A stretch of 64,000 nt of DNA. It comes from Enterobacteriaceae bacterium. GTDB taxonomy: Bacteria > Pseudomonadota > Gammaproteobacteria > Enterobacterales > Enterobacteriaceae. Within the stretch, counting starts at the first letter, position 1. Each line of letters begins with the position of its first letter. The stretch spans positions 310,001-374,000 of the forward strand of contig CABIZV010000001.1 of NCBI GenBank assembly GCA_902363335.1. Direction: 5' to 3'. Below the pieces are notes generated by a model. That model saw only the letters and a list, made by a program, of their open reading frames with translations, did not search any database and was not told the DNA's origin. Position numbers and translations under genes: made by a program. Positions 42,133 to 51,557 of the stretch are shown piece after piece.

Positions 42133-43002
42133 ATGCTGACCGCTCTCTACATCGCGTTACGCTTCACCCATTTCACCTCGCTTATGGTTGCTTTCGGCTG
42201 CACGCTTTACGGTGGCTGGTGGGCTCCCCCTGCGTTACGACGTTTACTCATTCAACGTTTTTCCCGCTTACTGCGGGGAATGCTGGCGCTTAGCGCGTTC
42301 ACGGCAATGCTGATGCTGTGTGTGCAGGGCGGGCTGATGGGGGGAGGTTGGCCCGATACCTGGCGACCAGAAATCTGGCGGGCAGTGCTGCAAACCCAGT
42401 TTGGCAGCGTCTGGCTATGGCAAATTGTCCTGGCATGGGTGGCTCTGGGCATTGTTTGCGTTCGCCCCCGACAGATGATGCGGCGACTTTTGCTTCTTGG
42501 TGTTGCGCAGTTTATCCTGCTGGCGGGTGTCGGTCATGCCGCTATGGGAGATGGTACTATCGGCCTGGTGCAGCGTACCAACCACGCGCTGCATCTGCTT
42601 TGCGCCGCCGCATGGGTCGGCGGCCTGGTGCCATTTCTTTACTGTTTGCGGCTGGCAAACGGACGCTGGCGTACGCTTGCGATAACCACCATGATGCGTT
42701 TTTCTCGCTACGGGCATCTTGCGGTCGCGGGGGCAATTTTAACCGGCCTTGTCAACGCGTGGTTGATTCAGGGAGGATTGACCGCGACGACGCCATACGG
42801 TCGTGCATTATGGGTGAAATGCGGTCTTGTACTGCTGATGGTGCTGGCGGCGTTGGTTAACCGTTATCTGCTGGTGCCTCGTCTTTCGGCGTCCGGCACG
42901 CGAGCGCATCACCTGTTTATCCGCGTGACGCAGATTGAAATTTTTTTGGCGGCCTGCGTGCTGGCATGTGTAAGCCTGTTTGCTACCTGGGAACCCTTTT
43001 GA
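42133..43002 (+). CDS. yebZ: CopD-family membrane protein YebZ
   Basis: The 289-residue protein has about eight membrane helices and the CopD-type histidines in LRFTHFTSLMVAFG and in NHALHLLCAAAWVGGL. It follows yobA by two bases. CopC-CopD pairs move copper across the inner membrane. It is followed by yebY. Confidence 0.93.
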   Translation: MLTALYIALRFTHFTSLMVAFGCTLYGGWWAPPALRRLLIQRFSRLLRGMLALSAFTAMLMLCVQGGLMGGGWPDTWRPEIWRAVLQTQFGSVWLWQIVLAWVALGIVCVRPRQMMRRLLLLGVAQFILLAGVGHAAMGDGTIGLVQRTNHALHLLCAAAWVGGLVPFLYCLRLANGRWRTLAITTMMRFSRYGHLAVAGAILTGLVNAWLIQGGLTATTPYGRALWVKCGLVLLMVLAALVNRYLLVPRLSASGTRAHHLFIRVTQIEIFLAACVLACVSLFATWEPF

Positions 43003-43019
43003 TTAAAAATGGCGAAATT

Positions 43020-43355
43020 ATGAAAAAAATGATCCTTTCTTTATTGCTGCTAAGCGTGTCGAGTTCGGCGCTGGCGGCGCAGGTTATCACGGTCAGTCGT
43101 TTTGAGGTGGGTAAAGACAAATGGGCCTTTAACCGTGAAGAGGTAATGCTGACCTGTCGGGCGGGCAATGCGCTGTATGTCATTAACCCAAGCACCCTGG
43201 TTCAATATCCGTTGAACGATATCGCACAAGAACAGGTCAAGGCCGGAAAAACGAAGGCGCAGCCGCTCGAGATAATCCAGGTTGATGATCCTAAGAATCC
43301 GGGCGTGAAAATGAGTCTGGCGCCGTTTATTGAGCGGGCCGAGAAGCTTTGCTAA
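43020..43355 (+). CDS. yebY: DUF2511 periplasmic protein YebY
   Basis: The 111-residue protein starts MKKMILSLLLLSVSSSALAA (signal peptide) and contains WAFNREEVMLTCRAGNALYVINP and a C-terminal RAEKLC, two cysteines that could pair. In E. coli YebY responds to copper. It starts 17 bases after yebZ. A terminator follows. Confidence 0.92.
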   Translation: MKKMILSLLLLSVSSSALAAQVITVSRFEVGKDKWAFNREEVMLTCRAGNALYVINPSTLVQYPLNDIAQEQVKAGKTKAQPLEIIQVDDPKNPGVKMSLAPFIERAEKLC

Positions 43356-43383
43356 GTATCCGTATATCTGGTTGAAAACTAAT

Positions 43384-43424
43384 AAAAAACCGCAGTCTTT
43401 CTGATGGAATGGCTACGGTTTTTT
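43384..43424. terminator. Bidirectional terminator between yebY and sdsR
   Basis: AAAAAACCGCAG and CTACGGTTTTTT pair with one mismatch. It can end yebY rightward and the RyeA RNA leftward. Confidence 0.65.
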
Positions 43425-43497
43425 GATTTTATGCCGTTTTTGGGACGAAAATTTTCAGCTCACGCAGGGCGTGGACTGGAAAACCTGTCACGGTCAT

Positions 43498-43505
43498 CTA
43501 TTCTT
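43498..43505 (+). promoter_or_regulatory. Sigma-S type -10 element of sdsR
   Basis: CTATTCTT lies five bases before the first base of SdsR and fits the extended sigma-S -10 consensus CTATACTT in seven of eight positions. Confidence 0.7.
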
Positions 43506-43510
43506 ATAAG

Positions 43511-43613
43511 GCAAGGCGATTGAGCCTGCATTAATGCCAACTTTTAGCGCACGGCTCTCTCCCAAGAGCCATTTCCCTGGACCGAATACAGGAATCGTAT
43601 TCGGTCTCTTTTT
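43511..43613 (+). ncRNA. sdsR: Small RNA SdsR (RyeB)
   Basis: The 103-base sequence starts GCAAGGCGATTGAGCCTGCA, holds the seed TTAATGCCAACTTTTAGCGC, and ends with the stem ACCGAATAC / GTATTCGGT plus T run. It matches the E. coli and Salmonella SdsR sequence. SdsR is a sigma-S-dependent, Hfq-bound RNA that represses ompD, tolC, mutS and other mRNAs. It lies next to yebY, as in E. coli. Confidence 0.95.
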
Positions 43614-43820
43614 GCCTGCTGAATACGCCCGGCAGGACAAACAGCGTCATCATTCCGCGTGCTTGTTACACCAATGTAAACAGATTTAAGCTGCCATCCA
43701 AGCATTTTTTCACCTATTTTGTGAAATTATTTTTCCCGCAATACCGAGCCCATTCCCTCTGGCGAATTTTATTTTTCCAGGAGTCTTCTGGATTAAATAA
43801 AAAGATCAATGAGTAATAAT

Positions 43821-43979
43821 ATGAATGTACGACAATTGGGGTATTATTTCGTCCTGTTACTAAAATTCTCTATTTTTTTTTCGGAAAAAGGTGCATGCTT
43901 GCATGGAATTTTGCCACAGCTTGCCACGCCACGTCTCATTGCTGCCTCTGTGATGTTTTGTAAAAAATCATACAGATAG
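43821..43979 (+). CDS. Possible 52-residue small protein upstream of lpxP-like gene
   Basis: The open frame starts MNVRQLGYYFVLLLKFSIFF, a hydrophobic N-terminus of about 20 residues, and ends FCKKSYR. The ribosome binding site is weak (GAG at 43811). I do not recognise it. It could be a leader peptide or a chance frame in the long AT-rich leader of the lpxP-like gene. Confidence 0.25.
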   Translation: MNVRQLGYYFVLLLKFSIFFSEKGACLHGILPQLATPRLIAASVMFCKKSYR

Positions 43980-44089
43980 TGAATTTGTCGAACGTAATAC
44001 TGTCAAACCCTTATACGTATCGCATAAAGACAGATGAACGGAATCATTTTTTCCTTTGGCGTTACCTGTGCTCCACGTTACTGGAATAA

Positions 44090-45028
44090 ATGATGTTCAA
44101 AAATTTTGATTTTAGCTTGCTTCACCCGCGTAATGGGTTGAAGTGGTTCGCTTTGGCCGCCTTATGGTTGGTCGTTCAACTTCCTTATCCACTCTTGCAT
44201 GTTCTTGGCACTTCCGTTGGTAAAGCATCACGTCGATTTTTAAAACGCCGTGAACGTATTGCTACGCGCAATATTGAACTCTGTTTCCCCAAAATGGACC
44301 CTGCTCAGCGGGAAAAGTTGATTGAGCAGAACTTTATGTCGCTCGGCATGGGGCTTATCGAAACCGGCATGGCCTGGTTCTGGAGCGATGCCCGCGTTAA
44401 AAAATGGTTTGATGTGGACGGCTACAGCAACCTGATGAAAGCGCTCAATGAGCAGCGCGGCGTGATGGTTGTAGGCGTCCACTTTATGTCATTAGAATTG
44501 GGTGGCCGGGCAATGGGCCTGTGCCGTCCGATGATGGCAACGTATCGCCCACATAACGATCCGCTAATGGAATGGGTGCAGACCACCGGTCGCCTGCGTT
44601 CCAATAAAGCGATGATCGATCGCCGAAATCTGCGTGGCTTAGTCCAGTCACTGAAAGCGGGTGAGGCCGTATGGTTCGCTCCCGATCAGGACTACGGCCC
44701 TAAGGGCAGCGTGTTTGCGCCATTTTTCTCAGTAAGCGAAGCGGCAACGACTAACGGCACAAACGTCCTGTCGCGCTTATCCGGCGCTGCCATGCTGACG
44801 GTGACTATGGTGCGTAAATCGCACAAAAAAGGCTATACCTTGCATATCAGCGAAGCGATGACCGATTACCCGAAAGGGGACGAAATTTCGGCAGCCTGCT
44901 ATATGAACAAAATTATCGAACGTGAAATTCTGCGTGCGCCTGAGCAGTATCTGTGGGTGCATCGCCGGTTTAAAACGCGGCCGCGGGGAGAAGCGTCCCT
45001 CTATAAGGTTGCTACACAAGCCAAATAA
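44090..45028 (+). CDS. lpxP: Lipid A late acyltransferase, LpxP/LpxL-like
   Basis: The 312-residue protein is closest to LpxP (VQLPYPLLHVLGT, RNIELCFPKMD, GMALIETGMAWFW-like, GVHFMSLELGGR, FAPDQDYGPKG, APEQYLWVHRRFKTRP). The HX4E active site is in GVHFMSLE. LpxP adds palmitoleate to lipid A in the cold in E. coli, but LpxL is a close paralogue and the assignment is by best recall. The gene lies where pphA is in E. coli, after a long 5' leader, and ends with a terminator. Confidence 0.82.
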   Translation: MMFKNFDFSLLHPRNGLKWFALAALWLVVQLPYPLLHVLGTSVGKASRRFLKRRERIATRNIELCFPKMDPAQREKLIEQNFMSLGMGLIETGMAWFWSDARVKKWFDVDGYSNLMKALNEQRGVMVVGVHFMSLELGGRAMGLCRPMMATYRPHNDPLMEWVQTTGRLRSNKAMIDRRNLRGLVQSLKAGEAVWFAPDQDYGPKGSVFAPFFSVSEAATTNGTNVLSRLSGAAMLTVTMVRKSHKKGYTLHISEAMTDYPKGDEISAACYMNKIIEREILRAPEQYLWVHRRFKTRPRGEASLYKVATQAK

Positions 45029-45033
45029 TAAAT

Positions 45034-45059
45034 AACCCGCCTGCTGGCGGGTTCTTTTT
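45034..45059. terminator. Terminator between lpxP-like gene and yebV
   Basis: AACCCGCC pairs with GGCGGGTT and is followed by CTTTTT. It separates converging genes. Confidence 0.82.
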
Positions 45060-45062
45060 GGG

Positions 45063-45302
45063 CTAAGCAAGGCGCATAACCCAGGCGTCGGAAGGTTGGT
45101 CGTAGTGTTTACGATAAAGGACGGACTGTTCGCCATCGAGAAGTGCAGGGATGCTGATATCCGCGTCCCAGGCATCAAGCTGCATGCATAAATCGGGATC
45201 GGACTTACAAGGAATACTTAACGTTCGCTCGCCGTGCTGCTCGGCATGCAGCACGGCATCATCAATTTCAAATGCGCCGATGCGTACGCTGGTTTTGCTC
45301 AT
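45063..45302 (-). CDS. yebV: Small conserved protein YebV
   Basis: The 79-residue protein (SVRIGAFEIDDA, IPCKSDPDLCMQLDAWDAD, YDQPSDAWVMRLA) matches E. coli YebV. Its function is unknown. It lies downstream of rsmF in the same direction, as in E. coli, but yebW, which follows in E. coli, is missing. Confidence 0.92.
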   Translation of the reverse strand: MSKTSVRIGAFEIDDAVLHAEQHGERTLSIPCKSDPDLCMQLDAWDADISIPALLDGEQSVLYRKHYDQPSDAWVMRLA

Positions 45303-45414
45303 AATGCTCTCCGTTACTCTGCTGATCGGTGGTGGTACGACCAGTTAGGCCGTACCTTTCAGCCTAGTCAACGCGGAGATTTATGCCAGTCAAAAAATGC
45401 GTTTTTTTTATCTG

Positions 45415-46854
45415 CTATGCCGACCGATGGGTAAACAGCTTGCCATCACGCACCAGCTCACGTGGATAGCTGTTTTTCAGGCGTGAATTTATGCGCTTGG
45501 CAAGCCCCAGCGGGAATCCCTGGAAGGTCACGATAACATCATCATATTGTGGGGTTTGCTGAGGGTATACGTCGCGACCACGATACCACTCCTGCGCTTC
45601 TATAGGCGTTAACTCATATCCCAGCTTGCTGGTTTTTGCCAGCGCTATCACCGCCTCGTGCTGCCAGCGGAAACCTTTATTGTGGGTTTCGGCAAGTTTA
45701 ATACCGATGCGTGAAAAACGAACTTTACCCAGCAGCGGCGCGATCTCTTTTGGGAATAACCAGATCTCTTTGTCCCGTTGCCATAGCGTTAATGCGTCAT
45801 CCCATTCGATGCCGACGTTTCTCGCCGCATCGGAGACTGCGGCAGACTCGCGCGTTTTCATCGGGGTGAAGGGGAATTTCCCCACTTTGTAACCCGGAGC
45901 GGGCAGCGCATCGATAGACGCCGTTTTGTGCAGACGGGCGACGAAAAACCCTTCGCAGTCGTAGATTTGTGGGAAAACGTGCAGGTAGCCCTCAGGGGTC
46001 AGGGCCTGCTTTGCCGTAGGGAACAGTTCGCCAAGCGGCGAGACCGTTACGGCCTCCGGGTAACGTTCCAGCAGCCAGGCTACGACTGACTCATTTTCTT
46101 CACGGTTCAACGTACAGGTGGAATAGACCAGCGTCCCGCCCGGACGCAATGCATGGAAGGCGCTCTCAATCAGTTCGCGCTGAGTTTGGGCAATCTCGAG
46201 ATTGCTGGCTTCGGACCAGTTTTTTAGCGCATCTGCATCTTTTCGCACCACGCCTTCACCTGAGCAGGGGGCATCAAGCAAAATGGCGTCAAAGCACTCG
46301 GGCAGTGCGGCCCCGAAAACACGGCCATCGAAATGGGTTAAGGCTGTGTTGCTGATCCCGCAGCGGCTGATATTGGCATGCAGTACCTTGACGCGGCTGG
46401 CGGAGAATTCGTTCGCCAGCAACATGCCGCGATTATTCATCCGCGCGGCAATCTGCGTGGTTTTTGAGCCCGGAGCGGCGGCCACATCCATGACGCGCTC
46501 GGGGGCTAATCCTTCGGCGAACAGTGCGGCAACCGGCAGCATTGAGCTGGCTTCCTGGATATAAAACAGGCCGCTTAAATGCTCTGCGGTACTCCCCAGC
46601 GGCAACTCTTCTTCATCCTCGCGCTCAATCCAGAACCCTTCCGCACACCACGGCACGGCCGTCAACTGCCAGCCGTAGGGCGCAACCAGCGCCAGAAAAT
46701 CATCGACCGTAATTTTGAGCGTATTAACGCGAATGCTGCGGCGCAGTGGGCGCTTGCAGGCGTCAATAAATTCGTCAAAGGAGAGATGAGCAGGCATGGC
46801 CTCACGCATTTGCGCAAGGAATTGATCGGGGAAATAGACTGAGTTTTGAGCCAC
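45415..46854 (-). CDS. rsmF: 16S rRNA m5C1407 methyltransferase RsmF
   Basis: The 479-residue enzyme has the SAM-binding core VMDVAAAPGSKTTQIAARM near residue 118 and the paired catalytic cysteine motifs LLDAPCSGEGV and YSTCTLNREEN, the NOL1/NOP2/Sun family pattern. The C-terminal RNA-binding part follows. The length equals E. coli RsmF. It is followed leftward by yebV. Confidence 0.95.
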   Translation of the reverse strand: MAQNSVYFPDQFLAQMREAMPAHLSFDEFIDACKRPLRRSIRVNTLKITVDDFLALVAPYGWQLTAVPWCAEGFWIEREDEEELPLGSTAEHLSGLFYIQEASSMLPVAALFAEGLAPERVMDVAAAPGSKTTQIAARMNNRGMLLANEFSASRVKVLHANISRCGISNTALTHFDGRVFGAALPECFDAILLDAPCSGEGVVRKDADALKNWSEASNLEIAQTQRELIESAFHALRPGGTLVYSTCTLNREENESVVAWLLERYPEAVTVSPLGELFPTAKQALTPEGYLHVFPQIYDCEGFFVARLHKTASIDALPAPGYKVGKFPFTPMKTRESAAVSDAARNVGIEWDDALTLWQRDKEIWLFPKEIAPLLGKVRFSRIGIKLAETHNKGFRWQHEAVIALAKTSKLGYELTPIEAQEWYRGRDVYPQQTPQYDDVIVTFQGFPLGLAKRINSRLKNSYPRELVRDGKLFTHRSA

Positions 46855-46933
46855 AGGTGCTTACCACAAGGAGATAAAGAGCGCGCAGTCTACCAGAAAA
46901 AAGCGCCGGTGGCAGGCACCGGCGCTCAGGGAA

Positions 46934-49567
46934 TTAACGCGGCAGGGCGGTACCCCACTCGCGCCACTCTTTAGGTTCAGACTCCAGCAGCAGGAAGTGC
47001 TTACCTTCTTGCGCTTTCGGCGCCAGCGGTATCCCCGGTGGGGTAGCGAAAGCGATACCGCCACGAATGAACTGGTTGAAGGTGCCGGTTTTCACCACGC
47101 CGCCAATCAGGCCAAAGTCGAGACTGTAACCGGAGGCCAGCCAGAAGACGGAATTATTGCGCACCAGATGCTGATAACGCTGACCGATGCGCATTTCAAT
47201 CATCACACGGTCAGAGAGGCTGCCCAGACGCAGACCGGTCACCGTACCCACTTCCAGACCTCGGAACAGAATCGGTGTGCCGATATTCATTGAACCCGCT
47301 TCCGGGGCTTCCACCACGATGTTCAGGCCATTGAGATAACGCGAATCGGAAATGGTGGCTTCCTGCAATTCAAAATCGCGGCGCATTTCACCGTGACCCG
47401 GTTCGACGTTGACGTAAGGCTGAAGCAGGGTATCAAGATGTTCAACGCCGGCAGCAGAGATCTGCGGTGTGATCACCGAGAAGCGGGTGCCGCGACGGGC
47501 GAACGTGCTCACATATTCAGGATAGAGCACCGCGCTGGCTTCTACCTCATTGCGAGAAGCGTTCAGCTTGAGGTCTTGCACCTGACCAATATCGATGCCC
47601 AGATAGCGGATTGGCATACCTGAAGAGAGCTTATCGGCATCAAAGGCGTGCAGGGTGATTTGCCCCCCAATGGCGCGAGCAGCGGTCTCTGAGGCAAAGA
47701 GCACGCGCTTATCGCCCTTACGGATACCGTTTTTGGCTTCGTTGAAGTTATCGAAGCTGACCGCGCCTTTGAGAGCCCGGGATAGCGGTGAAGCCTGCAC
47801 CGTTAGGCCGCTGCCGTTAAGCTGCACTTTCGCGCCGCCTTCCGCCCAGAAAACGCTATTGGCCGTCAACAGTGAACGGTATTCGGGTTTGATATGCACC
47901 GCGATGTCAAAAGCATTGGCCCGTGGTTGTACAGAGGTTATCTCGCCCACCTGGAACTTGCGGTAAAGCACCACGGAGCCGCTTTGAATATCAGGAAGCG
48001 TTTCTGCCGTCAGCATCAGCGTCGTGGTAGGGAAATCACTCAGGCTATTTTCCTGCGCTTTTTCGAGATTTGCGTACAGCGGATAGCTGGCTTTCATCGG
48101 GCCTTTTTCGCCCGGCAAAATACGAATGCCGCCGCTTAACCACTCATTAGGGCTGGCGCCGAGGAACTCAACGCCATCAATACCCACCTTAACGTCCATT
48201 TTGCTGTTGACCACAAACTTGCTGTCACCGTGGACAAGATTGCGGTATTGCGGGTCGATTGCGATGGCAAATTCGATGCCTTTGGCGCTCAGCGTGCGTT
48301 GTAGCACCTGACCAATTTTAACCCCGTGCAACATAATCGGTTGGCCGCCTTCAATGCCGTAACTTTCCGGTGCGGTCAGGGATAGTGTCATCACGCCGGG
48401 CTGTTGCAGTAAGGTTTTGTCGGCGGCGAGCACCGTAAAGTGGTCTTTCGGTTCACCGTCGCCCGGCACCAGTTCAAAGGTGCTGCCGGTCAGCAGCATA
48501 CTGAGATTAGGGTTATCCAGCGTCAGCTTCGGTTGATGCAGTTCAATGCGGGTTTTTTCCCGTAACAGCGTGACGACGCTTGGATCTACGGTCATTTCTC
48601 CGCTGACTGAGCCATCATCATTGAGCGTGAGCTTAGACAGCTGCCCGACTTCAAGCCCCTGATAAAGCATAGCCGTGGAGCCCGCTTTCAGCCCGTCACC
48701 GCTAGGTAATTGAAGCTTAATAATGACACCACGCTGACTGTGCGCGAGATCCTCATACAATCCGTATTCATCATTTTGATCGGCATTTTTGGAGTTAGCC
48801 GGGGAATCAAATGCAATCGCGCCATTGACCAGCGCTGCCAGGCTTTCGAGCTGAACTTTCGCGCCAGCTAATCCCACATCTGCTTTAACACCCGAGACAT
48901 TCCAGAAACGGCTGCCTTTTTTCACCAGATTGGTGAAGCGGCGCTCAATCAGCACGTCGATGGTCACCCCCTGCTTGTTGGGGTTAATGGCGTAATCATA
49001 AACGCGACCGACGGGAATTTTGCGGAAATAAACCAGGGAACCGCTGCTAAGGGAACCGAGATCGGGCGCATGCAGATGGATCATCAGCTCGCCATTGTTC
49101 AGGCGATACTTTGGCTGAGTATCAAGGGCGGTGAAACGCTCGCGCGGTTCGCCTTTACCGGGCATCATGCCGATATAGTTACCGCCGACCAGCGCATCAA
49201 GCCCGGAGACGCCAGCCAGAGAGGCTTTTGGCGTCACCAGCCAGAACTGGGTTTCTTCGCGCAGCGCATCTTCCATATCGCTTTTGATACTGGCACGCAC
49301 CTCGATTTTGCTGCGGTCGCTGGCCAGACGAATATCCTGTACCGTCCCGACCTCAACCCCCTGGAAGCGCACCGGTGTGCGTCCCGGCACGATACCGTCC
49401 GCCGACATGAAGTCGATGGTGATGGTTGTGCCTCGGTCTTCAAAGCTATTCCAGATAAGCCACCCGGCTATCAGCAAGGCAATAACCGGCAGTAGCCAGA
49501 ACGGCGAAATGCGACGTTTTGTTTTAATTCGCGCTTCAGTCTGTGAAGCGTGCGTTTCCTGACTCAT
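46934..49567 (-). CDS. letB: MCE-family lipid transport protein LetB
   Basis: The 877-residue protein has one N-terminal membrane helix (ISPFWLLPVIALLIAGWLIW) and repeated MCE domains, seen as recurring VRFQGVEVGTV / LVYFRKIPVGRV / MLYQGLEVGQL / IMLHGVKIGQV / VLYRKFQVGEI / IRYLGIDIGQV / ILFRGLEVGTV motifs, seven in all. LetB forms a tunnel across the periplasm for lipids between membranes. I chose ATG 49567 (MSQETHASQ). It overlaps the letA 3' end by 32 bases, so the two are coupled. Confidence 0.95.
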   Translation of the reverse strand: MSQETHASQTEARIKTKRRISPFWLLPVIALLIAGWLIWNSFEDRGTTITIDFMSADGIVPGRTPVRFQGVEVGTVQDIRLASDRSKIEVRASIKSDMEDALREETQFWLVTPKASLAGVSGLDALVGGNYIGMMPGKGEPRERFTALDTQPKYRLNNGELMIHLHAPDLGSLSSGSLVYFRKIPVGRVYDYAINPNKQGVTIDVLIERRFTNLVKKGSRFWNVSGVKADVGLAGAKVQLESLAALVNGAIAFDSPANSKNADQNDEYGLYEDLAHSQRGVIIKLQLPSGDGLKAGSTAMLYQGLEVGQLSKLTLNDDGSVSGEMTVDPSVVTLLREKTRIELHQPKLTLDNPNLSMLLTGSTFELVPGDGEPKDHFTVLAADKTLLQQPGVMTLSLTAPESYGIEGGQPIMLHGVKIGQVLQRTLSAKGIEFAIAIDPQYRNLVHGDSKFVVNSKMDVKVGIDGVEFLGASPNEWLSGGIRILPGEKGPMKASYPLYANLEKAQENSLSDFPTTTLMLTAETLPDIQSGSVVLYRKFQVGEITSVQPRANAFDIAVHIKPEYRSLLTANSVFWAEGGAKVQLNGSGLTVQASPLSRALKGAVSFDNFNEAKNGIRKGDKRVLFASETAARAIGGQITLHAFDADKLSSGMPIRYLGIDIGQVQDLKLNASRNEVEASAVLYPEYVSTFARRGTRFSVITPQISAAGVEHLDTLLQPYVNVEPGHGEMRRDFELQEATISDSRYLNGLNIVVEAPEAGSMNIGTPILFRGLEVGTVTGLRLGSLSDRVMIEMRIGQRYQHLVRNNSVFWLASGYSLDFGLIGGVVKTGTFNQFIRGGIAFATPPGIPLAPKAQEGKHFLLLESEPKEWREWGTALPR

Positions 49568-50819
49568 GTGCATCCCAAAGTAATCGGCTGTCCAGCCACT
49601 CAACAGCAAGAATAGTTAATATTACCGCAGCACCAAAATAAAACGCAGCGGGGCCCATTGTGAACGCGAGCAACTGGTCGCGATTGATGAGCGACATGGT
49701 TAACGAAATTACGAACAGGTCGAGCATTGACCAGCGGCCAATCCAGGTGACAAAACGCAGCAGCAGTATACGCGTGCGCAGCCCCTGTTCGCATTTAAAA
49801 TGGATGCTGATAAGCAGCGTCAGCATCACAATAATCTTAGTAAACGGCACCAGAATACTGGCAATGAATACCACCGCCGCCACTGCAATATTGCTGCTTG
49901 CCAGCGACATAATGCCTGACAGTATTGTGTCTTCCTGGCGTCCTCCATTCACATAGATTATGGAAATGGGCAGCAGGTTGGCGGGAAAAATAAACACGAT
50001 AGAGGCGATAAGCGCGGCCCAGCTTTTCTGCAAACTTTGTCTCCGGCGAAAGCGGAGCGGCGTATGGCAACGACGACAGCGGCCGCGATTATCGGCATAG
50101 CCGGTGTAATGGCACCCCAGGCACACGCGAAGATTGCTATCAGGCCGGGTGGCAGGACGTTGGGGATAAAAACGCTCCCAGAGCTGTTCGATGTTAAGGT
50201 GAATGAGCGTCAAAATGCTCAGTACCACCAGCGAGATAAACGCAAACAGGCCAATTCCCGGCTGCAAAAAGGCGTAATCCTGAACCTTAATCGACGCAAC
50301 GGCGATACCGATAAGGTAGATATCGAGCATCACCCACTCTTTAAGTTTGTCCAGCATCAGCAGTACCGGCCGGAGATTCATGCCGAGAATATTGCCAAAC
50401 CAGAGATAGGCAATCGCTATCACCAGTACCGCCGGTGCGGCAACGGTACAGAAAAAGACCATGGCGGCCGTGATCGGATCTCCGCCGTAGGTCATCTGCC
50501 AGATCCCCGACAACAGGGTCGCATCGATGCGCACGCCCAGCAGATAAAGCCGCAGCAGCGGTTCGCTCCAGGCGAAAGGCATCAGCAGCAGCATTGCAAT
50601 CGCCATGGCGCCCAGACGGGTCAGCGACCAGTCTCGTCCATCACGAACTTTGGCATCGCAGCGCGGACAATAGGCGCGTTGCGATGATTTTACGACCGGT
50701 AACCGAAAAAGCGTATCGCACTGGGGGCAACGTTGGTAATGTGCCCAGGGTAGTGGTTCGATAACGGTGTGAATTCGGATTTTTTTCGTCGGCGTTATAC
50801 GTGAAGTTATCAGTGCCAT
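49536..50819 (-). CDS. letA: PqiA-like inner membrane protein LetA
   Basis: The 427-residue protein has two CxxC zinc-ribbon pairs (RCPQCDTLF with YCPRCDAK, and CLGCHYTGYADN with CRRCHTPL) and two sets of four membrane helices, the PqiA layout. LetA works with LetB in lipid transport between inner and outer membranes. It is the first gene of the leftward letAB operon. Confidence 0.95.
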   Translation of the reverse strand: MALITSRITPTKKIRIHTVIEPLPWAHYQRCPQCDTLFRLPVVKSSQRAYCPRCDAKVRDGRDWSLTRLGAMAIAMLLLMPFAWSEPLLRLYLLGVRIDATLLSGIWQMTYGGDPITAAMVFFCTVAAPAVLVIAIAYLWFGNILGMNLRPVLLMLDKLKEWVMLDIYLIGIAVASIKVQDYAFLQPGIGLFAFISLVVLSILTLIHLNIEQLWERFYPQRPATRPDSNLRVCLGCHYTGYADNRGRCRRCHTPLRFRRRQSLQKSWAALIASIVFIFPANLLPISIIYVNGGRQEDTILSGIMSLASSNIAVAAVVFIASILVPFTKIIVMLTLLISIHFKCEQGLRTRILLLRFVTWIGRWSMLDLFVISLTMSLINRDQLLAFTMGPAAFYFGAAVILTILAVEWLDSRLLWDAHESGNARFTD

Positions 50820-50962
50820 TTATTACATTGAGAAATGAATGTATAAATCTATATTAACCTAAGTATGGATTCATCTTGAGCCCGAGCGCACTTAATGCGT
50901 ATTTTATGAGACCGTAAACTGGGTATCGAATCAGTAACATCGCAAACAATAGTGATTAAATA

Positions 50963-51460
50963 ATGACCAAAGCAGAGTTTTATACGGATCTTAACCGTGA
51001 TTTTCAGGCATTGATGGCAGGTGAGACGAGTTTTCTAGCGGTAATCTCCAATACTAGCGCGCTGTTATATGAGCGCCTGTCAGAGGTAAATTGGGCAGGT
51101 TTTTATTTACTGGAAGGGGACTCGTTGGTTCTGGGGCCGTTCCAGGGCAAAATTGCATGCGTGCGCATCCCTGTTGGTCGCGGTGTTTGCGGTACCGCCG
51201 TGGCGCAAAATCGCGTGCAGCGCATCGCGGATGTTCACGCTTTTGATGGCCATATCGCCTGTGATGCCGCAAGCAATTCGGAAATTGTCTTGCCTATCCA
51301 GGTTAATAATCAGGTTATCGGCGTACTGGATATCGACAGCACGGTATTTTCGCGTTTTAGCGAAGAAGATGAGTCAGGCCTGGTAGAACTGGTCGGCCAC
51401 CTTCAAAAAGTGCTTGAAGCCACCGATTATCAAAAATTCTTTGCACCCGTCGCAGGATAA
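50963..51460 (+). CDS. msrC: Free methionine-R-sulfoxide reductase
   Basis: The 165-residue GAF-domain enzyme reduces free methionine-(R)-sulfoxide. The three active-site cysteines are visible in GKIACVRIPVGRGVCGTAV and HIACDAASNSEI, and the motif VNWAGFYLL precedes them. The length matches E. coli MsrC. It is divergent from letA and is followed by proQ. Confidence 0.95.
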   Translation: MTKAEFYTDLNRDFQALMAGETSFLAVISNTSALLYERLSEVNWAGFYLLEGDSLVLGPFQGKIACVRIPVGRGVCGTAVAQNRVQRIADVHAFDGHIACDAASNSEIVLPIQVNNQVIGVLDIDSTVFSRFSEEDESGLVELVGHLQKVLEATDYQKFFAPVAG

Positions 51461-51557
51461 TCAACGGATAACGTAGCATTTACGGACGACGTCATTATAA
51501 TGTCGCCTGTTCATGCCTGCGGCTAGTTGGCTACGTCCGTTGTAATCAGGAAATTTC

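Larger units (their letters stand above)
43390..43660 (-). ncRNA. ryeA: Antisense RNA RyeA (SraC), approximate ends
   Basis: In E. coli RyeA is transcribed opposite to SdsR across its full length and acts as an RNA sponge. The leftward terminator at 43384 fits its 3' end. The 5' end is not visible, so the coordinates are approximate and rest on homologous position. Confidence 0.45.
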
